Shown one piece after another: positions 6,116 to 11,486 of a stretch of DNA of 11,486 bases; within the stretch, counting starts at the first letter, position 1; each line of letters begins with the position of its first letter. The notes under the pieces were generated by a model that saw nothing but the letters and a program-made list of their open reading frames with translations, was not told the origin of the DNA and did no database searches. A program made the position numbers and the translations under genes. This DNA is from Hyphomicrobiales bacterium (GTDB lineage: Bacteria; Pseudomonadota; Alphaproteobacteria; Rhizobiales; Beijerinckiaceae): the NCBI GenBank assembly GCA_015655535.1, contig JAATEW010000026.1, positions 1 to 11,486 on the forward strand, in the 5' to 3' direction.

Positions 6116-6709
6116 ATGTGGAAGAGTATGGCGGCGGCAGTGGCGCTATTGGCCGGAGCCGCCGCCGCGACAAGCAAGCCGGCTGCTCCGCCCAGCGCTG
6201 ATGACGGGCTTGAGGCGGTCGCGACCATTCAAGACATTATGGAAAATGTCGTCGACCCTTCAGCGGATGCGCTATGGGCATCGGTCTCCAGCACGACCAC
6301 TGCTTCGGGAACGGAAAACCGGCAGCCCCGAACCGAAGAGGAGTGGAAGGCGGTCCGCCGCTATGCCATCTCCCTGGCCGAGGCGCCAAACTTGCTTTTG
6401 ACGCCGGGCCGACGAGTCGCTGAAGCCGGAGGCAAGCTCGAGGACGCGCATGTGAAGGGCATTCTCGGGCCGGAAGACATCGCGCGCGAGATCGCCGCCG
6501 ATCGACCGGCCTTCGTCGAGCGCGCGCGAGCCTTGCGCGTTGCCGCCAAGAAGGCGCTGGCAGCCATCGACGCGCGCAATGTCGCTGGGCTGTTCGAAGC
6601 CGGCACCGCTCTCGACGACGCCTGCGAGTCTTGTCATGTGAAATATTGGTATCCCAACGACACCCGGCCGCCGCCGCCCGCCAATCCAAATCTTGCGCCC
6701 CTAAAATAG
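6116..6709 (+). CDS. Class II (c'/c556-like) cytochrome c, periplasmic
   Basis: A 197-residue exported protein with a short Ala-rich signal peptide (cleavage near 18-20) and a single haem-binding motif close to the C-terminus, Cys170-Glu-Ser-Cys173-His174, followed by KYWYPND. A haem site near the end of a helical protein is the hallmark of class II cytochromes c. Met42 in TIQDIMENVVDPSADALW sits where c556-type members place the sixth haem ligand, suggesting a low-spin electron carrier rather than a gas-binding c'. A Pro-rich tail (RPPPPANP) follows the haem. AAGGAG stands just upstream of ATG 6116. It is the last gene of the central operon, and its final codons form the left arm of the terminator. 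The role as electron carrier for the membrane pair is inferred. Confidence 0.85.
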   Translation: MWKSMAAAVALLAGAAAATSKPAAPPSADDGLEAVATIQDIMENVVDPSADALWASVSSTTTASGTENRQPRTEEEWKAVRRYAISLAEAPNLLLTPGRRVAEAGGKLEDAHVKGILGPEDIAREIAADRPAFVERARALRVAAKKALAAIDARNVAGLFEAGTALDDACESCHVKYWYPNDTRPPPPANPNLAPLK

Positions 6710-6721
6710 CGGGCGGCTTTT
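6673..6721 (+). terminator. Rho-independent terminator overlapping the cytochrome gene
   Basis: GCCGCCCGC (6673-6681) pairs perfectly with GCGGGCGGC (6709-6717), a 9-bp all-GC stem followed by TTTT (6718-6721). The 27-nt loop is longer than usual and contains the stop codon; the left arm lies in the Pro-rich codons of the cytochrome gene. It would end the central operon. Confidence 0.55.
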
Positions 6722-6849
6722 ATCGACCGGCACAGTTATTGGTCGCAGGTTCGATGAGAGCGACGGCACAACTAGGATGGCGCGGGAGAGACATTCGCGC
6801 CGGACATAAGAAAAGCGGTTCTAAAATGCCGGTTCCTGGAGAACAAGTG

Positions 6850-7143
6850 ATGGAATGCCCGTTCAAATCTCCCGTCAAATGCCTGGCGAGATGCGCGTTT
6901 GCATCCATCATCGGTTTGATATTTTCGGTATTATGTCTGTACAATATTCTTTCGGCACCCCTCACTGGCCATTTACTGGCAAAACAGGGCGGCATAAATT
7001 TCACAACACAGCCGATTTTATTTTTCATTTTTTACTTTGCTTACGTGATCCCCCTGCCGATTTTCTTATCTTTCACATGGCTCCATTTTAAGACTGCTAT
7101 TGGAGCGCGACCTTTTGATTGGATTGCACGCAGGCAGAAATGA
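6850..7143 (+). CDS. Small membrane protein, two predicted helices, unknown function
   Basis: A 97-residue hydrophobic protein I do not recognise. Two membrane segments are predicted, about 16-36 (FASIIGLIFSVLCLYNIL) and 54-78 (QPILFFIFYFAYVIPLPIF), separated by a short loop with GHLLAKQGGINF; the C-terminus is basic (ARPFDWIARRQK), suggesting both ends are cytoplasmic. Two cysteines (Cys11, Cys15) sit just before helix 1. The reading frame is open further upstream, but GGAG at 6838-6841 is 8 nt from ATG 6850, favouring this start. It stands alone: about 130 nt after the central operon terminator and over 400 nt before the next gene. It is more A/T-rich than its neighbours, which may indicate separate origin. 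Confidence 0.55.
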   Translation: MECPFKSPVKCLARCAFASIIGLIFSVLCLYNILSAPLTGHLLAKQGGINFTTQPILFFIFYFAYVIPLPIFLSFTWLHFKTAIGARPFDWIARRQK

Positions 7144-7571
7144 CCGTGCAAAATTCGTGAACTCCTGGATTTTACCCACGACACACCGCTTCCGCGCAAA
7201 ACGCGGAGAACATAGCCGATGCCTGTCTGCGTTCCGCTTAACACCCGCACCATGCCTGCTGTCGACTAAGGAACTGTCAGGTACGAGATTTTCTTTTCAT
7301 CTCAGACGTGCGCCTCAGTGCAGGCGCGTCGCGCCAAATGCGTGTGAGAGTGATTTATTATATTCCTACTATTTCTATAGACAATTAGATTCGCCGAGGT
7401 AAGATGATTCCGAGCTGATTTTGTATCGCTTGAAATCACTCATCTCAGCACCCCTCAAATCGTAGGGCGCAGTTTAGCGGCGCATCGCTCTCGCGCCCGC
7501 CCGACAATCAGATCGCGTCGGCCCAAGGACTTACCCGACTGGGCTGCGGGACGCAGAACAGGAAGGCACTC
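7144..7571. other. Intergenic region with two short hairpins, no gene supported
   Basis: No convincing coding sequence is seen on either strand. Two perfect inverted repeats are present: TCCGCG/CGCGGA (7191-7196 and 7202-7207, 5-nt loop), about 45 nt after the small membrane-protein gene, and GCGCCT/AGGCGC (7310-7315 and 7322-7327, 6-nt loop). Neither is followed by a T-run. An AT-rich patch at 7349-7400 could hold a promoter for the downstream genes, but no well-spaced -35/-10 pair was found. Confidence 0.4.
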
Positions 7572-7961
7572 ATGGCTCGTATTGTTCATTTGGCGATCAA
7601 GGTCGCAGACCTCGACAAAGCGACGCGGTTTTATGAAGACGTCTTCGGCTTTCGTGAAACCAGCACGAAGCGGAGCCGTCAGCATGTCACGCGTCATCTG
7701 ACAGATGGCGCAACCGATCTTGCTTTGATTCTCTACGATAGCGAAGACGATTTCGAAGCGCAGCTCGCGGGACCCGGGCCGCGACTGCATCATTGGGCGA
7801 TTGAAGTTGATGATCGCGATGCGATCATCAAGAAGATCGAAGCAAGCGGTGGCGAGATCCTATCCGAGATCAAATCCGACGCTTTGAAATTCAGATCGCC
7901 CGACGGCACGATCGCGGAAATCGTGCCAGTTGGGCGCTATGCCACCACGCCTGCGGAATGA
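7572..7961 (+). CDS. VOC-family (glyoxalase/bleomycin-resistance fold) protein
   Basis: A 129-residue protein with the vicinal-oxygen-chelate fold made of two beta-alpha-beta-beta-beta modules: IVHLAIKVADLDKATRFYED at the start and HHWAIEVDDRDAIIKKIEAS from about residue 73. Candidate metal ligands are His6, His74 and Glu116, a three-residue set like that of FosA-type members; the fourth ligand used by glyoxalase I is not evident. Members act as isomerases, ring-cleaving dioxygenases or drug-binding proteins, so no substrate is assigned. AGGAAGG lies about 6 nt before ATG 7572. No signal peptide: cytoplasmic. It is 99 nt upstream of the ABC importer on the same strand and may be expressed with it, perhaps acting on the imported compound; this is inference. 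Confidence 0.87.
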   Translation: MARIVHLAIKVADLDKATRFYEDVFGFRETSTKRSRQHVTRHLTDGATDLALILYDSEDDFEAQLAGPGPRLHHWAIEVDDRDAIIKKIEASGGEILSEIKSDALKFRSPDGTIAEIVPVGRYATTPAE

Positions 7962-8060
7962 TCTGTGTGACCGCTTCTCTTGCAGCTTCCGCAAAACGGC
8001 TGGCACCCTTGAGTTGGCCCGGATGCGACAGCGGTTCTGCTTTTGAAACCGGATGACCTC

Positions 8061-9140
8061 ATGGCATCGTTTTCCTTGACCCGGCGAGAGTGGTTTGCGG
8101 CCTCCGGAACTTTGATTTCGATGGCCCATGCCTCTGGGACGCGAGCGCAGATCCCCGGACCGCAGGGAAGGAATTTCGAGGACCTGCTTACTCGTGCCTC
8201 CAAAGAGGAAGAAGTCGTTTTTTACACAGAAGCGCGTAACGAGGAAGCGCGTGTCCTAAGCCGCCTGTGGAAGGCTAAGTATCCCGGCATAACTTTGACG
8301 ATCGTCGGAAAGAAATCGCCGGAATTGGCGACACAGCTTGAAACCGAAAGAGCGGCGGGCCTATTCGCCGTCGATCTCATCAACATCAATCAGCCAGGCT
8401 TGGCACAGTTTTGGAAAAACAAGGGCTACTACGAGCCCTATAAGGTTGCGGCCTTCGATCTGCTGCGGCCAGATTATGCCGACGAGGCCGGCGCATTTTA
8501 TACGTCTGGCATCTATTTATTGCCGTGCGCCTACAATACGCGCGCATTTCCGAATGGCCAAGGGCTCCCAGACAGTCTGCAAGATTTCCTTGACCCGAAA
8601 TGGAGGGGGAAACTTGTGCTGGCGCACCCGCGGACGGCGGGTAATGTCCGCACTTTCTTTCTGGGTCATCTGGGATCCGGCAAGATCGATTGGACATGGA
8701 TCGCAGGCCTTGCGCGGCAAGATGTGCTCTTCGTGAGAGGCCATGTGGATGCTATTCGCATCATCGCCTCGGGCGAACGGATCATCACGCCGACCACATC
8801 GACCTTCAATGTGCTTGCGGCGCGCGGAAATCACCAAGCTATTGATATCCACACCTTAAAAGAGGGCACGATTCTCGCTGAGCAGCACATAGGCATACTC
8901 GAGCGCGCGCCCCATCCCAATTCAGCCAAGCTTCTCCTCGAGCTTCTGACAAGCCGCGAAGGACAAGAAACAATTGCTGCCGGAGGCCAATATTGCCCGG
9001 TTACCACGGATGCGAGGCCAAGCGCCGACTTGCCCAGATTGGCTGATTTGAACCCGATCCGCGTCGATGCGCCCGCCGGCACGGAAAGCGCGGAACGCGA
9101 GTTTGTTCAGCGCTTTGATCAGGTCTTCGGGCGCAGCTGA
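8061..9140 (+). CDS. ABC importer substrate-binding protein, ferric-iron type (family 1), Tat signal
   Basis: A 359-residue periplasmic binding protein. The N-terminus LTRREWFAASGTLISMAHAS with twin arginines (Arg8-Arg9) indicates export by the Tat path, with cleavage near residue 28 (TRAQ). The mature part begins with a family-typical EEEVVFYTEARNEEARVL, then VDLININQPGLAQFW, GIYLLPCAYNTRAFP, PDSLQDFLDPKWRGKLVLAHP and, near the end, a PNSAKLLLELLTSREGQE run. This matches the group that contains FbpA/AfuA-like iron binders and 2-aminoethylphosphonate or thiamine binders. The ligand cannot be fixed from sequence. ATG 8061 is preferred over an in-frame TTG at 8043 because it gives a compact Tat signal; the ribosome binding site (GGAT at 8052-8055) is weak. 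The ATPase gene follows after 5 nt. Confidence 0.85.
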   Translation: MASFSLTRREWFAASGTLISMAHASGTRAQIPGPQGRNFEDLLTRASKEEEVVFYTEARNEEARVLSRLWKAKYPGITLTIVGKKSPELATQLETERAAGLFAVDLININQPGLAQFWKNKGYYEPYKVAAFDLLRPDYADEAGAFYTSGIYLLPCAYNTRAFPNGQGLPDSLQDFLDPKWRGKLVLAHPRTAGNVRTFFLGHLGSGKIDWTWIAGLARQDVLFVRGHVDAIRIIASGERIITPTTSTFNVLAARGNHQAIDIHTLKEGTILAEQHIGILERAPHPNSAKLLLELLTSREGQETIAAGGQYCPVTTDARPSADLPRLADLNPIRVDAPAGTESAEREFVQRFDQVFGRS

Positions 9141-9145
9141 CGAAG

Positions 9146-10261
9146 ATGCGCGCCGCATCCTCAGCACAAGTCCACCAACCCGTCTTGCCTCGCCTGGAAG
9201 TGGCTGGTCTTGGTAAAAGACTGGGGCAAAAACTCGCTGTCGATGGCGTCGATCTCACCGTCCAGGACGGCGAAAGTGTTGTCTTGCTGGGACCGAGTGG
9301 CTGCGGCAAAACAACGACGCTGCGCATGATCGCAGGGTTTATCAAGCCCGATCGGGGCGAGATCAGACTGAGCGGCCGCCTCGTCTCTGGACGGAACGTC
9401 TTTGTACCACCAGAAGGGCGGCAGCTCGGTATGGTTTTTCAGAGCTATGCTTTGTGGCCGCACAAGACAGTCCATGAAAATATCGCGTTTCCGCTCACGA
9501 TTTCCGGCGTGGACAAGACGACGATCCGCCGCAAAGTCGAGCACATTCTCGATCTCGTTCATCTGCCTGATCTGGAAAAACGTTTCCCGAGCGAATTGAG
9601 CGGCGGACAGCAGCAACGTGTAGCGCTTGCCCGCGCCATCATTGCGGAACCTGGGCTGCTGCTTCTCGACGAGCCTCTTTCCAATCTCGATGCCGGGTTG
9701 CGTCAAGACCTGAGGAGCGAGCTCAAGAAGCTGCATCGCCGTACCGGCATGACGATGCTCTACGTGACCCACGATCAGGAAGAGGCTCTCGTTTTGGCCG
9801 ATCGGATCGCCCTTGTTCATGAAGGGCGTATCGAGCAATTCGCCGATCCTGAAACAGTCTACCGGCGGCCCAAGTCGCGCTTCGCCGCGAGCTTTGTCGG
9901 GACGTCTAATCTTATCGACGGCATCGTCCGTGGCAAGGATGAGACCCAAGCTTTGATCGAAATCGAGACAAGGTTTGGCGTCGTTCTTCAGTCGAAAGCC
10001 ACGATCGATGCCATCGAACGGGCGCGGCTTGGCGATAAACTCACGATGGTTGTTCGGCCGGAAGATATTGCCGTTACAGCGCCTGCGCCAGGCAGACTTG
10101 CCGGGCTCATCGTCGAAGCTTCTTTCCTAGGCCGTTATTGGGAGCTTGAGATCAAGATCGGTGAGGAGGTCCTAAACGTCCATACGCATCGGTTGGATGC
10201 CGCGGTGGATGGGCGGGTCGGTTTGAGCTTTGATCCCGCTGCTGCCTGGGTCGTGACATGA
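9146..10261 (+). CDS. ABC importer ATPase with TOBE domain (FbpC/PotA-like)
   Basis: A 371-residue cytoplasmic ATPase that powers the importer. All nucleotide-binding motifs are intact: Walker A GPSGCGKT (49-56), Q-loop Gln99 in GMVFQSYALWPH, signature LSGGQ (151-155), Walker B LLLLDEP (171-177) with catalytic Glu176, D-loop, and His209 in YVTHDQEEAL. Residues from about 240 form the C-terminal regulatory region, with VVRPEDIAV and a TOBE-type barrel, as in iron, spermidine and phosphonate importers. It starts 5 nt after the binding-protein stop with only a weak ribosome binding site, suggesting translational coupling, and its stop overlaps the permease start (ATGA at 10258-10261). The three genes therefore form one operon. 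Confidence 0.93.
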   Translation: MRAASSAQVHQPVLPRLEVAGLGKRLGQKLAVDGVDLTVQDGESVVLLGPSGCGKTTTLRMIAGFIKPDRGEIRLSGRLVSGRNVFVPPEGRQLGMVFQSYALWPHKTVHENIAFPLTISGVDKTTIRRKVEHILDLVHLPDLEKRFPSELSGGQQQRVALARAIIAEPGLLLLDEPLSNLDAGLRQDLRSELKKLHRRTGMTMLYVTHDQEEALVLADRIALVHEGRIEQFADPETVYRRPKSRFAASFVGTSNLIDGIVRGKDETQALIEIETRFGVVLQSKATIDAIERARLGDKLTMVVRPEDIAVTAPAPGRLAGLIVEASFLGRYWELEIKIGEEVLNVHTHRLDAAVDGRVGLSFDPAAAWVVT

Positions 10262-11486
10262 GAGGCAATCGCGAATGGGCCGATCGCCGCGTGTGGCAAC
10301 AATTGGGCGACGTCATTTGGTTTATCGTACGCGAGCAGGGTTTGGCCGTATTCAGGGTAGCAAGCAGACTCACGATTCCGATCCTCGCTATATTAATTCT
10401 GACAGCTCTCTCTCTTTTTCCGATCCTGCGCCTCATGATCTTCGGGCTTGTTGATGGCGCAGGAAGCCTAAACCTGTCACCGATCATCGGAGCCTTCTCC
10501 ATTCCTGGCATGGTTCAGACTAGCCTCAATTCGATCGAGCTTGTCGTTCTTGTCTCAGCCGGATCCTTTGCATTGGGGGTTCCGATGGCTTGGCTTGCTA
10601 CGCGCACCGATATGCCAGGCAAGCTGTTCATCCGACTTAGTGCAGCCCTAGCCTTCGTCATCCCCTCTTTCATCACCGTGATTGCCTGGATGTTCCTCGC
10701 CGCACCGACGTCCGGGCTTTTGAATGTTCTTTTTCGTCACCTGTTTGGTTTGACATCGTCGCCATTCGATGTGGTGAGCTTTGGCGGATTGGCGTTTATC
10801 GAGACCGCCCATCTCTATCCGATCGTCTTTTTCACTGTTGCTTCGGCACTTTCCAACATCGATTCGAGTCAAGAACAAGTGGCGCGCATCCTTGGTGCGG
10901 GGCGGTTACGAACGGCTATAGCCGTGACTCTTCCCTTAGTCCTGCCGGCGATCACCTCTGGTGTTCTATTGGTCGCACTCGATGCCATGTCCTCCTTCGG
11001 CGCACCGGCAACGATCGGTACCATGGCGAATTTTTCGGTCCTGACGACCAAAATCTACGATCTTTTGGCCTTTCCCCCGAAGCTGGAATTCGCGGCAGCG
11101 GGTTCGCTTCCCATCGTTGCGTTTGCCCTGCTTTGCCTCTTCCTGCAGAAAAGACTCATAAACGGCGAGCATTACCATACGCTTTTGAGTAAATCGGACA
11201 TCGCGCCGCCGATCGCGCTGGGCCTGGGCAAGGGCATCGCGCTTTTGTTCTGCGCTCTCATCGCCTTTGCGACGGCCATACTTCCTGTGGCCGCCCTAGT
11301 GATCCAATCTATGCTGAAGGCCTTCGGTACCGACATCACGCTCGATGCCATGACGATGAAAAATTTCGAGACTCTCATAGACCCAAGTTTTCCCGTGCTG
11401 GCAGCCATCCGTCATTCGCTGAGTCTCGCGAGCCTCACGGTGGTTATCTGTCTTTTGCTTGGCGTTATTTTTGCCTGGATCGTCGA
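10258..11486 (+). CDS. ABC importer permease, FbpB-like two-domain form, 3' end outside window
   Basis: The visible 409 residues form the inner-membrane channel of the importer; the gene continues past the right edge. After an N-terminal helix near residues 39-62 come several hydrophobic helices, and a permease coupling loop EQVARILGAGRLRTAIAVTL followed by PLVLPAI, matching the EAA-type motif (usually EAAxxxG...LP). A long linker then leads into a second hydrophobic set beginning near residue 320 (GKGIALLFCALIAFATAILP), showing the fused two-domain layout of FbpB/AfuB-type permeases, usually over 500 residues. The start ATG overlaps the ATPase stop as ATGA, so translation is coupled. No signs of frameshift. 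The substrate is unknown, but the architecture agrees with ferric-iron or phosphonate-type importers. Confidence 0.9.
   Translation, partial: MRGNREWADRRVWQQLGDVIWFIVREQGLAVFRVASRLTIPILAILILTALSLFPILRLMIFGLVDGAGSLNLSPIIGAFSIPGMVQTSLNSIELVVLVSAGSFALGVPMAWLATRTDMPGKLFIRLSAALAFVIPSFITVIAWMFLAAPTSGLLNVLFRHLFGLTSSPFDVVSFGGLAFIETAHLYPIVFFTVASALSNIDSSQEQVARILGAGRLRTAIAVTLPLVLPAITSGVLLVALDAMSSFGAPATIGTMANFSVLTTKIYDLLAFPPKLEFAAAGSLPIVAFALLCLFLQKRLINGEHYHTLLSKSDIAPPIALGLGKGIALLFCALIAFATAILPVAALVIQSMLKAFGTDITLDAMTMKNFETLIDPSFPVLAAIRHSLSLASLTVVICLLLGVIFAWIV

Noticed and set aside
7191..7207. TCCGCG/CGCGGA hairpin as a terminator for the small membrane-protein gene
   Set aside because: Stem is only 6 bp and no T-run follows on either side.
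7100..7402. 100-codon plus-strand frame in the 7144-7571 gap
   Set aside because: Overlaps the end of the membrane-protein gene in another frame, with no ribosome binding site and no domain-like sequence.
9161..9949. 262-codon open frame on the minus strand opposite the ABC ATPase
   Set aside because: The plus strand carries all Walker, signature and H-loop motifs; the antisense frame has no recognisable domain.
1..11486. Mobile elements, CRISPR arrays, tRNA or rRNA genes
   Set aside because: Looked for transposase or integrase motifs, regularly spaced repeats and tRNA-like arms; none were seen.

Overview
The window looks like chromosomal DNA from an alphaproteobacterium, probably of the order Hyphomicrobiales (Beijerinckiaceae or Bradyrhizobium-like). 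This is inferred from the GC-rich coding sequence with AT-rich spacers, the mix of GTG and ATG starts, and the gene families present. No rRNA, tRNA, CRISPR array, transposase or integrase was seen. All identifications come from reading motifs by eye; no database was searched.

Left block, minus strand (1-2111): a beta-carbonic anhydrase gene with a good sigma70-like promoter overlapped by a 14-bp perfect palindrome, then a small cupin gene, then the 5' part of an SfnB/DszC-type acyl-CoA-dehydrogenase-fold oxidoreductase that runs off the left edge. Two inverted repeats lie between the cupin and sfnB-like genes. Ribosome binding sites favour GTG starts for both the carbonic anhydrase and the SfnB-like protein.

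Spacer (2112-2826): it holds the remains of a minus-strand gene whose reading frame is still legible but broken by three nonsense codons, then an AT-rich leader for the next operon.

Central block, plus strand (2827-6721): an apparent six-gene operon for exported and membrane proteins of unknown function. It encodes a DUF6152-like secreted protein whose predicted mature end begins His-His, two related secreted proteins that share two cysteines, two related four-helix membrane proteins (DUF6644-like) that share His34 and Lys104, and a class II (c'/c556-like) cytochrome c. It ends in a GC-rich hairpin plus T-run whose left arm lies inside the cytochrome gene. The set suggests a periplasmic or inner-membrane redox pathway that I cannot assign to a known function; it is the best candidate here for an undescribed system.

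Right block, plus strand (6850-11486): a small two-helix membrane protein stands alone, followed by a 428-base gap. Then come a VOC (glyoxalase-fold) protein and a closely packed ABC importer of the ferric-iron/AfuA-FbpABC type: a Tat-type binding protein, a TOBE-domain ATPase, and a two-domain permease cut by the right edge. Its substrate cannot be told from sequence alone.
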